Origin: Nitrososphaerota archaeon
GTDB lineage: Archaea; Thermoproteota; Nitrososphaeria; Nitrososphaerales; Nitrosopumilaceae
NCBI GenBank assembly: GCA_005877205.1
Contig: VBPL01000036.1
Coordinates: 1 to 58,992, forward strand
Direction of reading: 5' to 3'
DNA: 58,992 nucleotides
The notes beneath the pieces are model-generated. The model did not search any database. It saw nothing but the letters and a program-made list of their open reading frames with translations, and was not told where the DNA came from. Each line of letters begins with the position of its first letter. The first letter of the stretch is position 1. A program made the translations under genes and the position numbers. Below are positions 16,332-24,916 of this stretch, piece after piece.

Positions 16332-16592
16332 TTAGTTTAGTATCTGTTCTTCTATTTCTTCGGCTTCACGAATAGATTCTGTGTGAGCTGCAGATTCTGA
16401 TTCCTTTTCTTTCTGTTCCTCAAGCTCTCTTCGCAGGTAAGAAGTTATGAAGCCTGCTATTTCGTTTTTGAGCCCTTTGGACCTGATTATTGCTATTTCG
16501 TCTAGTGCTTTCTTGTTTTCTTGAAAATCAGTGCCAAATTTTACTCTATAAGAAGATAATAGCTCTGTGGAAATTCGCCTGATTCTATTCAC
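16332..16592 (-). CDS. rps17e: Ribosomal protein S17e
   Basis: This small-subunit protein is specific to archaea and eukaryotes. The first 60 residues show the family pattern IRRISTELLSSYRVKFGTDF, then NKKALDEIAIIRSKGLKNEIAGFITSYLRR. The 86-residue chain carries an acidic Glu-rich tail (about residues 60-86) that is longer than the minimal archaeal version. It lies 53 nt upstream of the Cgi121 fusion gene and 30 nt downstream of tatD, all on the minus strand. Confidence 0.9.
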   Translation of the reverse strand: MNRIRRISTELLSSYRVKFGTDFQENKKALDEIAIIRSKGLKNEIAGFITSYLRRELEEQKEKESESAAHTESIREAEEIEEQILN

Positions 16593-16622
16593 ATTTTCGA
16601 ATGGTAAGGGGGTTTTTTATAC

Positions 16623-17378
16623 CTATACTCCCAGATACGAATTTGAGTTGTTTTCCAAAATACCTAGCATTTCATCATAGGATCTATGGAGTACGTGAGA
16701 TACACAAAAGAGAACGCTAGGAAGAAAAGTTATCTGTGTTGTTTTGGATCCAAAACATTTCGAAAATCTCACTGGTCCGTCAGTTTCAAGCAAGATTTTG
16801 TTAAGATCTGTCTGAGTTAGAAGAATCTGCTTATCATGAGAATAAATCATTGCGGGTCCATAAGAAACAAAGCATTCCAAGTCCATGGCTTTATCTAGTT
16901 GCTTTTTGCTACCTGCGAACCAATGCAGTAGAATTCCTTTCAGAGAATACGATGAAAGGGTAGAAAATATTTCATCAAGCGTTTTCCTAGAGTGTATGGA
17001 CACAGGTTTACCTAATTTCTCAGCTAGCGAAAGCATTTTATGGAAAACAAAAAGTTGTCTATGGAAACCAGCATCATCCAAGGCATATATCTTATCAAGT
17101 CCGATTTCACCTAATCCAGAGATTCGTTTCGAGTTGTTTTCTATTAATTCTGTCATTGATTCTAAATCTTCATTAGCCTTCTCGGGATGAAGACCGACGA
17201 AAGATTGAACCAAACGACTTCTTTTGCTTAATTCAAGTGTTAACAATGAACTTGCATAGTCTACTGAGACACAGCATGCTCTTATTTTCATCTTGTCCAT
17301 ACCTGTCAGTATATACTGCATATCTGATTCGAATTCAGGATCAGTCAAATGAATGTGGGCATCAGTAAGCCAATTCAT
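16623..17378 (-). CDS. tatD: TatD-family metal-dependent hydrolase
   Basis: This TIM-barrel metallohydrolase has 251 residues. The metal ligands are visible as TDAHIHL (HxH) at the N-terminus, GEIGLD for the Glu, SIHSRKT, ILLHWFAGS, and the terminal LLETDGPVRF for the Asp. Family members act as 3'-5' exonucleases or DNases in vitro. The gene is upstream of rps17e on the same strand. The physiological substrate is unknown. Confidence 0.87.
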   Translation of the reverse strand: MNWLTDAHIHLTDPEFESDMQYILTGMDKMKIRACCVSVDYASSLLTLELSKRSRLVQSFVGLHPEKANEDLESMTELIENNSKRISGLGEIGLDKIYALDDAGFHRQLFVFHKMLSLAEKLGKPVSIHSRKTLDEIFSTLSSYSLKGILLHWFAGSKKQLDKAMDLECFVSYGPAMIYSHDKQILLTQTDLNKILLETDGPVRFSKCFGSKTTQITFLPSVLFCVSHVLHRSYDEMLGILENNSNSYLGV

Positions 17379-17475
17379 AACTAATACTTTAGCAAGAAAA
17401 TAGTGTGTATAAATCGATCCTTGATTAGTTTTTTTCTACTCAAAGTCTTTTATCATGGGTCCTTAAAATTAGAAT

Positions 17476-17697
17476 ATGACAGCGTCCGAATTTGGCCTCT
17501 CCGTGATGTATAGAATTTTGAAAAAGGCAGGAGCCGAACGAGTTAGCGATGAATCTGCTATCGAGTTGAGAAGGATATTGGAAGAAATTGGCGGTTCAAT
17601 TGCAAAAAGCGCCGTGGAAATGTCTGTGCATGCAGGAAGGAAAACGATCAGGGAGGAAGATGTCAGACTGGCTTCAAAGCAGTTTGCAAAGTTCTGA
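17476..17697 (+). CDS. Archaeal histone
   Basis: This 73-residue protein is a single histone fold: helix 1 VMYRILKKAGAERVS, the long helix 2 ESAIELRRILEEIGGSIAKS, and helix 3 TIREEDVRLASKQF. It is expected to form dimers and larger assemblies that wrap DNA. A TATA-like CCTTAAAATTA immediately precedes the ATG. The gene stands alone, followed 41 nt later by tRNA-Cys. Confidence 0.93.
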   Translation: MTASEFGLSVMYRILKKAGAERVSDESAIELRRILEEIGGSIAKSAVEMSVHAGRKTIREEDVRLASKQFAKF

Positions 17698-17738
17698 TCT
17701 AAAACATTTAATTGCTCATTGAAAACTTTTTTGATCGC

Positions 17739-17810
17739 GGTGAGGTGGCAGAGTGGTTATGCGTTCGCCTGCAGAGCGAATTTATAGGGGTTCGAATCCC
17801 TTCCTCACCT
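17739..17810 (+). tRNA. tRNA-Cys (GCA)
   Basis: A cloverleaf can be drawn by eye: acceptor GGTGAGG with CCTCACC (17803-17809), anticodon stem TTCGC/GCGAA, loop CTGCAGA with anticodon GCA at 17771-17773, and T-loop TTCGAAT. The discriminator is T, CCA is not encoded, and no intron is needed. It immediately precedes the AIPR-type gene. Confidence 0.93.
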
Positions 17811-17866
17811 TGATTATATCATAATAACCAACTTTTCTAAATAGACCACCTTGTACTCAAATCAAT

Positions 17867-19621
17867 TTGGTTGAAAGAAGTAATGGATTGTTAGAATACA
17901 TACCAGGCGCTCGATCTCTTTCTCTACAAAATACTAATGGACAACCCCTTGAAGGATTTGCCCAAAATATCAGAGATAGTATTAAAGAATATGCAGAGAG
18001 TAGTCAGAATGAAATCGAGAAAGGTCATAACTTTTTGCAATGGGTGTTGACACGAGTGTTTGAGGCAACTGAAGATGATGCTACTGATGCAATAATTGAT
18101 GGACCTAATGATCTTGGAATTGATGCTTATCTACCAGTAGACTTTTCCGAGGATAAAATCTATCTTTTTCAATCAAAGTATGGTAGTTCTCATTCTATTG
18201 AAGCAATAACAAAATTCAAAGAAGATGTCAAGAGGCTTCAAAATAAAGATATTTCGAAAATGCGTCCAGAACTTGCTCATTTGGTCACTCAAATTCGGGA
18301 GAAGAATCTGAAAATCGAGTGTGTATATGTGACCGACCAGAAAGTGGACAACGATAACTATGATTCTATTGAAATCTATGATATAGGAATAATCATACAA
18401 AAACTCTGGGATCGAATCAAGAAACCAGCTGCTGGCAAGAAGGCATCGATTAGGCTTGAATGTAAACTTAGATACCAGAATACTTTACTGGGTATTTTAA
18501 AGCTGAGAGAACTGACCAATTTCGTTACCAAGAATAGAGACTATGTTTTTGAATCCAACATCAGACAATGGATGCAATTCAAAACAACGGTAAACAAAGG
18601 TCTACGAGAAACTTTGCAAGAGTTGCCGCACAAGTTCTTCTATTACAATAACGGAATAACAATAGTAGTAAATGATTTTGAGGAATTAGAGGACAATTCC
18701 ATAGCGTTGCATTCACCTCAGATAGTAAATGGCGCTCAGACATCAAACTCAGTATTGGATCATGCGAGGCGTACGCATAATCTAGAAGGCAGTATAACGG
18801 TAACAATCATCAAAGCTGCAGATGAGCTTGACCAAAACAACATAACAAAATACAGAAATTCACAGAATGCAGTAAGAGGAAAAGATCTAGTATCTTTGAT
18901 GGATTTTCACAAATCCATCAAATCTCAGATGGAGAACCTTCGTTATTTTTACGAAATACAGGCAGGTTCATTCGATAGTAAAACAAAATCCCAGCAAAGC
19001 GAGTTTGTGGGAGACCATCTATACAACAAGTATCTACCAGATAATCACAAGAAAGTAATAGTAGCAAAAGACGCAATTCAGGCATTTGTAGCAGGAATAG
19101 AGCAACGTCCTACTGAAGCATATAGTTCACCCGCTCAATTTTTACCGAGGGGAAGTAAGTATGATGAAGTGTTCAATGAGAAGTTGAAAGATGACTATCG
19201 ACTTCTATTATTCCCGTATCTTGTAAAAGAGTATGCAAAGAAGGTATTGAACTATGGTAAGAAAGGCGGTCACAAGACTAAGAGATATGCTACTCTGTTT
19301 TTTGTTGCTGTTTATTTCAAGATCCTTCATGAGAAGATTTTACTTACTAAAGGTGATTTCAAGGAGGATGTCTCAAAATTAGAACCTATATTCAAGAGTA
19401 TTAAATTAAATCAAAGAATCCTAAAGCTCACAGATACAGTAGTGACTAAGTTTCTAGAGGATACGGTAGTAGACGATGAGATGATTGCTGCAAATACTTA
19501 CCATAATTTCTTCTCACATCACGTGTGGCAAGATTCAATGGTCCGGGTTATTGAGAAGAAGATGAAACAAGAAGAAGAAGAGATCAGCGTTATCCAAAGG
19601 GTAGTCCAAGATCTTTTTTAG
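17867..19621 (+). CDS. AIPR-family (abortive infection phage resistance) protein
   Basis: The 584-residue protein has the AIPR domain in its middle: HKFFYYNNGITIVVNDF (about residue 255) and SPQIVNGAQTSNSV (about 283). The N-terminal part shows a nuclease-like pattern, NDLGIDAY (D86) and LFQSKYG (Q102-x-K104), resembling the D...(E/Q)xK motif of PD-(D/E)XK enzymes. Some AIPR relatives are reported in abortive infection against phage; activity here is inferred. The start is TTG 17867, only 56 nt after tRNA-Cys. No methylase or partner gene is adjacent, so it may act alone. Confidence 0.78.
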   Translation: MVERSNGLLEYIPGARSLSLQNTNGQPLEGFAQNIRDSIKEYAESSQNEIEKGHNFLQWVLTRVFEATEDDATDAIIDGPNDLGIDAYLPVDFSEDKIYLFQSKYGSSHSIEAITKFKEDVKRLQNKDISKMRPELAHLVTQIREKNLKIECVYVTDQKVDNDNYDSIEIYDIGIIIQKLWDRIKKPAAGKKASIRLECKLRYQNTLLGILKLRELTNFVTKNRDYVFESNIRQWMQFKTTVNKGLRETLQELPHKFFYYNNGITIVVNDFEELEDNSIALHSPQIVNGAQTSNSVLDHARRTHNLEGSITVTIIKAADELDQNNITKYRNSQNAVRGKDLVSLMDFHKSIKSQMENLRYFYEIQAGSFDSKTKSQQSEFVGDHLYNKYLPDNHKKVIVAKDAIQAFVAGIEQRPTEAYSSPAQFLPRGSKYDEVFNEKLKDDYRLLLFPYLVKEYAKKVLNYGKKGGHKTKRYATLFFVAVYFKILHEKILLTKGDFKEDVSKLEPIFKSIKLNQRILKLTDTVVTKFLEDTVVDDEMIAANTYHNFFSHHVWQDSMVRVIEKKMKQEEEEISVIQRVVQDLF

Positions 19622-19630
19622 GATTTTGGT

Positions 19631-19768
19631 TTAGATTTGCGGCAGAAGGGTGACCGATAGGTCTCTTGCAGGAGGTCCACATCTAGCCATCCATTCTACC
19701 GCGGTCTTATTGTACTTGCGGTAGTATTTAACATGATTTTTATAACGAAAAACGACGAACTTTATCAA
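19631..19768 (-). CDS. Possible small ORF or gene remnant
   Basis: A 45-codon open frame runs from TTG (19766-19768) to TAA (19631-19633). Its translation looks protein-like (KYYRKYNKTAVEWMARCGPP, then ARDLSVTLLPQI), with no obvious low-complexity bias. There is no ATG and no clear promoter on this strand; the TATA-like element in the frame faces the plus-strand gene at 19770. It could be a remnant or a chance frame. Confidence 0.22.
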   Translation of the reverse strand: MIKFVVFRYKNHVKYYRKYNKTAVEWMARCGPPARDLSVTLLPQI

Positions 19769-19769
19769 T

Positions 19770-19934
19770 TTGGGAGAAACACAAAGATGCTCGCTATGTA
19801 ATGGTCCTTTAGATCATGTATACCGTCCGATGGAAACTTGGAACATAAAAGGTCCTTTATGTAGCAAGTGCTACTCCAAAAAAATTTCTGAGTATTATCC
19901 TGGTAGTCATGAAAGAGTCAATAGATCAAACTAA
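19770..19934 (+). CDS. Small Cys-rich (zinc-ribbon) protein
   Basis: A 54-codon frame starts at TTG 19770 and ends at TAA 19932-19934. It carries two CxxC pairs, QRCSLCNGPLDH and PLCSKCYSKK, spaced 24 residues apart, as in small treble-clef or ribbon proteins. A TATA-like ATTTTTATAAC (about 19735-19745) lies about 30 bp upstream, supporting a leaderless TTG start. The 3' end overlaps the convergent YkgJ-like gene by 9 nt. Function is unknown. Confidence 0.55.
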   Translation: MGETQRCSLCNGPLDHVYRPMETWNIKGPLCSKCYSKKISEYYPGSHERVNRSN

Positions 19935-20486
19935 GAACCAACCAGTTTTTACTAGATTTTTATTTTCTGTGTCACCAATACCTGTAGCATATCTTAACAC
20001 GTAGGGGGCGTTCGTTTTTATCTTTCCTTTAATTTCGATTAAAGATTCCAGCTCAGAGTTTATGTTTCCAGAAGGAACATTGCAAGTTTCACAAAATTTG
20101 CATTTTGGGTCCAAGATGATTGGAGAACTTTCTATTATAGGATATGCACGGCAAGCAATGGGTCTATTTTCATATATTCTGCATTTGTATCCTCCATGAG
20201 GAGACCTTTCATTACTTTCTGTGTCAAGAAATGGGCATGTGTTACCATTCTTTTCGCTTCCCATTAGCTGATAAGCAAGGATCTGGTCAGGCTTATTGGA
20301 TTCCTTGTATGATATTCCTATCCTAGGAAGAACGTTGATTTTGATATCATGTTTTTTTGCTAGAAGTTCGATTCCATTCTTTTCCTCTGGCAATACTAAC
20401 ACCCCCACTTTTCCAAATTCTACCGTTGGATAATACTCTCTCTCAATACAACAATTGGAACATCCCTCAACACAAGAAAAATCCAA
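19926..20486 (-). CDS. YkgJ-type Cys-cluster (zinc/iron-chelating) protein
   Basis: The 186 residues contain the signature of the YkgJ family: CVEGCSNCC at the N-terminus, CPFLD, YKCRIYENRPIACRAYP in the middle, and a second Cys group CKFCETC. The family is thought to coordinate zinc or an Fe-S cluster; no enzyme activity is firmly assigned. It sits alone on the minus strand, convergent with the 54-residue Cys-rich protein. Confidence 0.78.
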   Translation of the reverse strand: MDFSCVEGCSNCCIEREYYPTVEFGKVGVLVLPEEKNGIELLAKKHDIKINVLPRIGISYKESNKPDQILAYQLMGSEKNGNTCPFLDTESNERSPHGGYKCRIYENRPIACRAYPIIESSPIILDPKCKFCETCNVPSGNINSELESLIEIKGKIKTNAPYVLRYATGIGDTENKNLVKTGWFLV

Positions 20487-20605
20487 CGTTATTCAAATAG
20501 TAAAAAGCCATAAAATCCCTTCTAATATGATCCCTCGAATATCTGCATGTCTGAAAACAATAATGAGTAATACCCTTATATCACCACCCAATATATTCAC
20601 TGAGC

Positions 20606-20887
20606 ATGGTTACGTATAGAACTAGCATGCAAATAGTGAGAGATTTGCTTACTGTCACTGAGGAAAGTGGTGTAAATGGAATTAACATAACAGCACTTTT
20701 AACAAAGGCTAATTTATCACATTCAAGACTTTCAAAATTTATAGAAAATCTTACTGGCGCTGGCCTATTAAACAAGATTGAATACGACGGCAAGAATACC
20801 TTTGTTATCACTCCAAAAGGTAAGCAATACTTGGAGTCGTACGAGAAATTCCAGAGTCTTGCAGATTCTTTTGGACTCGAACTATAA
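20606..20887 (+). CDS. Winged-helix DNA-binding protein (ArnR1-like paralogue)
   Basis: The 93-residue protein is a single winged-helix domain, clearly a paralogue of the one at 13764. Shared elements are TYRT at the N-terminus, the recognition region KANLSHSRLSKFIENLTGAGL, the wing ending in a GKQYLESYEKFQ helix, and the C-terminal DSFGLEL. The ATG is followed directly by VTYRT. Unlike the first copy it has no membrane-protein partner. Targets are unknown. Confidence 0.78.
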   Translation: MVTYRTSMQIVRDLLTVTEESGVNGINITALLTKANLSHSRLSKFIENLTGAGLLNKIEYDGKNTFVITPKGKQYLESYEKFQSLADSFGLEL

Positions 20888-21090
20888 GCAGCTGTTGTTC
20901 TTTTCCTCTATTTTAGAACAATTTTTCAAAACGTAAGACTTGAAATGTCTCAGATTAGAAATTTAATGGATTGTACATTTTTGGTTGACTGTTATTCCTC
21001 AAAATCTAATTTCATAATATTTTATAATAAAACTACGATGAAACAACCGACAGATCTATAAAGGTGTAAATTGGTTTATGTCAGAGGGGA

Positions 21091-21195
21091 GTGGACGTGA
21101 CAGAAATCTTGGCATGGTGGAAGGGATTGGCAAAAGAACTTGAACTTGATATAGAAACTCTTGATGAACAAAATGATGACAGTAAAAGATTTTGA
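21091..21195 (+). CDS. Possible 34-residue protein
   Basis: A GTG at 21091 opens a 34-codon frame ending at TGA (21193-21195). The peptide is helical and amphipathic (TEILAWWKGLAKELELDIET, then LDEQNDD). A TATA-like CTATAAAGG at 21057-21065 lies about 30 bp upstream, which would make the GTG the leaderless start. Size and lack of homologues known to me keep confidence low. Confidence 0.35.
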   Translation: MDVTEILAWWKGLAKELELDIETLDEQNDDSKRF

Positions 21196-21267
21196 ATCAT
21201 TGCAAATTTTGTCGTAACGTAACTCTGTTCAACTACAAACTATTTTGTGATTATGTAACTTGATATA

Positions 21268-21341
21268 AGCCTCGAGCGGGATTCGATCCCGCGGCCTAAC
21301 GCTTACGAGGCGTTCGCTCTACCAGGCTGAGCTATCGAGGC
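21268..21341 (-). tRNA. tRNA-Thr (CGT)
   Basis: On the minus strand the acceptor GCCTCGA (5' end at 21341) pairs with TCGAGGC. The anticodon stem AACGC/GCGTT encloses the loop CTCGTAA with anticodon CGT. The T-loop is GATTCGATCCC-like with stem CGGGA/TCCCG. The discriminator is T and no intron is present. It is a near relative of the tRNA-Thr(GGT) at 51502. Confidence 0.92.
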
Positions 21342-21352
21342 ATTGGTTCGCA

Positions 21353-22708
21353 ATGTCATCAGAGTTTATAAAAAGCCTTTGTGCTTTGGACTCGTTGAAG
21401 GTATCAATTTCTGGAGTTCGTGGAATTTTTGGAAATGATCTTAATCTTAATGACGTCATTTACTACTGTAGAAATTTTTCACGTCTCATTAAATCAAAAA
21501 AATGTGTTGTGGCTTCAGATACTAGACCATCAAGTAATATGCTATCCAATATAGCAGTAGCTTCTTTGATGGAGAGAGGTATTGAAGTTTACAATTTGGG
21601 TGTTGCTCCAACACCAGTAGTATTCAGGGAATCAAGAAAATACGGAGCTGGACTAATCATAACATCATCTCACAATCCTATGGAATGGAATGGACTGAAG
21701 TTCATAGTAGAAGGAAGAGGGGTTAACGAGTCAGAACTACGATACATGATCAAAGAAAGGCTTTTTTCTAAAGAGAAAATTGGTACTGAATTAGAAACTA
21801 ACTCAGACTATTTAGACGAGGCGGTAGATTTAATCGGAAATCTGAGGGCAGCCCCAAGAATTGCTCTTGATGTAGGAGGAGGTGCTGCTTTCAAAGTAGC
21901 GCCACAGCTGTTCAAAAGGTTAGGATGTAAGGTTAAAACAATAAATGAAAAGCCCGGAGAAGCCTCTCGTGGACCTGATCCCACCTACGACAGACTGCAA
22001 GATCTGGTACGGGCCTCAAAAAAATCCGACATAGGATTCGCTTTTGATCTAGATGGAGATAGACTTGTAGTAGTAAAAGATGGTAGAAAACAAGCACCTG
22101 ATGTAACTTTAGGTTTAGGAATTGCAAAAGTTCTTGAAATGAGATACAAAAAAATCGTTCTCAGCATAGATACCAGTGTTGCAATTGAGAAATTTATCAG
22201 AGAAGAAGGAGGACGTGTCAAGAGATCAAAAGTTGGAGAAGCTAACGTTGTAGATTTAATGATAAAGACAAATTCTCAAGCAGGAGGAGAAGGAAGCAGT
22301 GCTGGATTCATTTTACCTAAGTTCAACATGTGCAGAGATGGATTGCTCACAAGTGGTCTTATAGCTTCTATGGTAGGAACTAGGCAATTCAATGAGATAG
22401 TAAGATTCATGGAAGGGTATTTTCAGCTTCGATCCAAAGTGAATGTCGACTCTCGTTTCCATAAAAAAACAATGAAGATTTTATTAAAGAAAATGGAAAG
22501 GCAATTTAGCGAGATAATAACAACAGATGGTGTCAAGTCTATAATAGACGAAGATAGTTGGGCACTTGTTAGACAATCAAATACGGAGCACGTCATAAGA
22601 ATATCAGTAGAGTCTAACAATTTGAATAAGGTAAAGTCTATCAAAAAACAAGTTTCTAAATTGGTCAAGAAAAGCTATGAAGAAGCCAGACGAAGCAGAA
22701 ATTATTAA
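21353..22708 (+). CDS. glmM: Phosphoglucosamine/phosphohexose mutase (GlmM-like)
   Basis: This alpha-D-phosphohexomutase has 451 residues. Active-site elements are ISGVRGIFG near the N-terminus, the phosphoserine loop IITSSHNPMEWNG (Ser of SSHNP), the metal loop AFDLDGDRLVVV, and a C-terminal phosphate-binding segment SNTEHVIRISVES. It supplies sugar phosphates for glycans or UDP-sugars. The chosen ATG (21353) lies only 12 nt past the 5' end of the divergent tRNA-Thr; TTG 21395 (LKVSISGVRG) is an alternative. The 3' end overlaps thiL by 32 nt. Confidence 0.88.
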   Translation: MSSEFIKSLCALDSLKVSISGVRGIFGNDLNLNDVIYYCRNFSRLIKSKKCVVASDTRPSSNMLSNIAVASLMERGIEVYNLGVAPTPVVFRESRKYGAGLIITSSHNPMEWNGLKFIVEGRGVNESELRYMIKERLFSKEKIGTELETNSDYLDEAVDLIGNLRAAPRIALDVGGGAAFKVAPQLFKRLGCKVKTINEKPGEASRGPDPTYDRLQDLVRASKKSDIGFAFDLDGDRLVVVKDGRKQAPDVTLGLGIAKVLEMRYKKIVLSIDTSVAIEKFIREEGGRVKRSKVGEANVVDLMIKTNSQAGGEGSSAGFILPKFNMCRDGLLTSGLIASMVGTRQFNEIVRFMEGYFQLRSKVNVDSRFHKKTMKILLKKMERQFSEIITTDGVKSIIDEDSWALVRQSNTEHVIRISVESNNLNKVKSIKKQVSKLVKKSYEEARRSRNY

Positions 22709-23633
22709 GCTATTTCAACAACGTTTTGGAAAGAAATCAAGCTTTGTACCCGAAGATTTAGAGATACTTAGAATAGCTACTACTAACTTTGCTATGAAGT
22801 CTGACATGCTAGTTCAAAGTACTGATGTTCCTCGTGGCATGAGATTACAAGAAATAGCAAGAAAAAGCCTCGCTGCATGCGTAAGCGACTTTTCCTGTAA
22901 AGGAATCAAGCCTCAGTATGCTACGATTTCATTAGCAATACCTAGAGGATTTAGCGTAGGTAAAGTAAACGAATTAGCAGACGGTTTCGCAAGATCATCC
23001 AGAGAATTTGGCATACGAATAGTAGGAGGAGATGTAAATGAAGGAAAAGAAATCATTATTGAGGTTTCTATGTTAGGCGCAGGGAGAAAGATGCCAATGA
23101 GGAGAGGTGCAAAGACAGGCGACATCATTGTAACATCCGGTCCTTTTGGCTACTGTTCATCGGGGCTAAAAATTATCTTAGATAGGGTATCTGCCAATGC
23201 CCCGTTCATAAAGAAATGTAAAGAGAGAGTTTTCATGCCAACTCCTAGGCTTGAATTTGGCTTAAAAGCTGCAAAATATTTTTCTTCCTCTATGGATTCA
23301 AGTGATGGACTTTCCATTACACTAAATGACATGAGTAAACAAAGCCAGAAACGATTTGTGATAATTAATCTTCCTACGGAACGTGATGTGGTTGATTTTG
23401 CAAGGCAAAATAAAATGAATTTAGCTGACCTTGTCCTTTGCGGTGGGGAAGAATATGAAATAGTTGCTACGGTACCTCCAAGAAACCTGCATAGGGTCAG
23501 GAATATTGCGCAAAGATCCAAGACACCACTATATGAGATAGGTTACGTTACAAGTGGCAAAAGAGTTGTCTACATAGAGAGAAACAGAAGTAAAATTGTA
23601 GGCAGATGTGGTTGGGTTCATCTTAGATCCTAA
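22677..23633 (+). CDS. thiL: Thiamine-monophosphate kinase
   Basis: This kinase phosphorylates thiamine monophosphate to the active diphosphate cofactor. The 318 residues belong to the PurM/AIR-synthase-like ATP-binding fold: MKSDMLVQSTDVP with metal-binding Asp, RKSLAACVSDFSCKGIKP, IVGGDVNEGKEIII, DSSDGLSITL, and CGGEEYEIVATVP. The ATG lies inside the end of glmM, in another frame, so translation is probably coupled. The gene is followed 30 nt later by ribosomal protein S11. Confidence 0.9.
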   Translation: MKKPDEAEIIKLFQQRFGKKSSFVPEDLEILRIATTNFAMKSDMLVQSTDVPRGMRLQEIARKSLAACVSDFSCKGIKPQYATISLAIPRGFSVGKVNELADGFARSSREFGIRIVGGDVNEGKEIIIEVSMLGAGRKMPMRRGAKTGDIIVTSGPFGYCSSGLKIILDRVSANAPFIKKCKERVFMPTPRLEFGLKAAKYFSSSMDSSDGLSITLNDMSKQSQKRFVIINLPTERDVVDFARQNKMNLADLVLCGGEEYEIVATVPPRNLHRVRNIAQRSKTPLYEIGYVTSGKRVVYIERNRSKIVGRCGWVHLRS

Positions 23634-23663
23634 TGTTTTTTAAACCCGTCAAAGAGTTTTGAA

Positions 23664-24068
23664 ATGTTGTCTGAACAAGAAACGAAAGATAAATGGGGCG
23701 TAGCGCACATTTACAGTAGTTATAACAATACCATTGTTCATATAACTGACTTGTCCGGAGCCGAAACTGTTGCAATCAGTTCCGGTGGAAGACATGTTAA
23801 TGCTGACAGATACGAGTCGTCACCCTACGCAGCTATGAAATCAACAGCTGCGGTGGTTGAAGCTGCTCATGACAAAGGCTTCACTGGGCTTCACATAAGA
23901 GTAAGAGCTGTCGGAGGAGTTGGTTCAAGAGTTCCAGGACCTGGCGCACAAGCTGCAATTAGAGCATTGGCAAGAGGGGGCTTCAAGATAGGAAGAATTG
24001 ATGACGTAACTCCCATCCCCCATGATACAACTCGAAAGAAAGGCGGCAAAAGAGGAAGAAGGGTTTAG
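23664..24068 (+). CDS. rps11: Ribosomal protein S11
   Basis: This small-subunit platform protein has 134 residues. Conserved stretches include [58 protein letters not shown] and the basic C-terminus with [23 protein letters not shown]-like GTTTTTTAAACC near 23635-23646 precedes the ATG. It is convergent with the unknown gene at 24065 (4-nt overlap), away from the other ribosomal-protein genes of this window. Confidence 0.96.
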   Translation: MLSEQETKDKWGVAHIYSSYNNTIVHITDLSGAETVAISSGGRHVNADRYESSPYAAMKSTAAVVEAAHDKGFTGLHIRVRAVGGVGSRVPGPGAQAAIRALARGGFKIGRIDDVTPIPHDTTRKKGGKRGRRV

Positions 24069-24388
24069 TCTTCTAAAAGCTTTACTTTTACTTTTGCGTT
24101 TTTGTATTCAAAGAAATTCGTCATGAAATTTACAAATTTTTCTTCTAGCTTTTTTCCTTTAGATCGTGCTATCTGATCTCCAAGTTTTAGTTGAATCGCA
24201 GATAGCAACTCGGCTTTAACTAGTACCTTAAAAAATGCCCAACCAAATCTTTCCATTGGGTTACTTATTAAAAAGCCATCTTTCGCACCGCAAAGGGTTT
24301 GCAGACTATCCATTGCTATTGAGACAAGTTCTCTATCAGTTTCGTATTTGGTTGTTGCAATTTCAAGAATGGTTGGTTTACCATTCAT
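24065..24388 (-). CDS. Hypothetical protein
   Basis: The 107-residue soluble protein is not recognised. It looks helical, with a basic C-terminal half ([20 protein letters not shown]) and two Cys-poor segments; no membrane segment or motif is seen. It converges on S11 with overlapping stops. The upstream 99 bp to the PDCD5-like gene contain only AT-rich sequence, including an A9 run. Confidence 0.5.
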   Translation of the reverse strand: MNGKPTILEIATTKYETDRELVSIAMDSLQTLCGAKDGFLISNPMERFGWAFFKVLVKAELLSAIQLKLGDQIARSKGKKLEEKFVNFMTNFFEYKNAKVKVKLLED

Positions 24389-24487
24389 AAAAAAAGACCT
24401 CTGTCACAAATTGCAATCAAAAGTGATTCAATTTTACTATTGACTGAACGCATCAAAAAAAAATCGTTTGCCTACTTAATATACTTG

Positions 24488-24916
24488 CTAGGGATTTTCA
24501 TCGATGGAGGTTTCTCTGGGTTCTGTCTTACTAGTTGCCTTTAATTTATCAGACCAAGATACTAACTTTCCGTCTTGTTCAATATTTATGGTGGTTTGTA
24601 GACGTACTCTAATTTCTAAAGATCGAAAAAGTGTTAGTAATTTACCACCGTCGATTATTTCAGTAATCTCTCCTGTCTGAATAAGCTCTGCAAGCTTCGC
24701 TATTACAATTCCAGTCTCTTCAGGAAATTGTACCTCCGCATTTTCGAGCACTTCAAGGCCCCTATGCCCAAGTTGTTTAACGACTATTTCACGAGGGGTT
24801 AACGTTATTACCGGTGTTTCCTTTGATCCAGACTTTTGTCTTTGAGAGATGTTTTTTTGCATTTCAAGTAACCTTTTTGCTTTCAAAAGTTCTAGCTCTT
24901 TGTCTTCTTCGGTCAT
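24488..24916 (-). CDS. PDCD5-like DNA-binding protein
   Basis: The 142-residue protein resembles the archaeal PDCD5/TFAR19 family: a charged N-terminal helix (ELELLKAKRLLEMQKNIS), a central LTPREIVVKQLGHRGLEVL, and PEETGIVIAKLAELIQTGEI followed by GGKLLTLFRSLEIR. The C-terminal extension after residue 120 is polar and probably disordered. The gene overlaps the rtcB stop by 4 nt and follows it. The family is associated with nucleic-acid binding; its function in archaea is not settled. Confidence 0.65.
   Translation of the reverse strand: MTEEDKELELLKAKRLLEMQKNISQRQKSGSKETPVITLTPREIVVKQLGHRGLEVLENAEVQFPEETGIVIAKLAELIQTGEITEIIDGGKLLTLFRSLEIRVRLQTTINIEQDGKLVSWSDKLKATSKTEPRETSIDENP

Noticed and set aside
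17739-20500. Integrated element bounded by tRNA-Cys with an att duplication
   Set aside because: I looked for a repeat of the tRNA-Cys 3' end downstream of the AIPR gene and saw none; no integrase gene is present.
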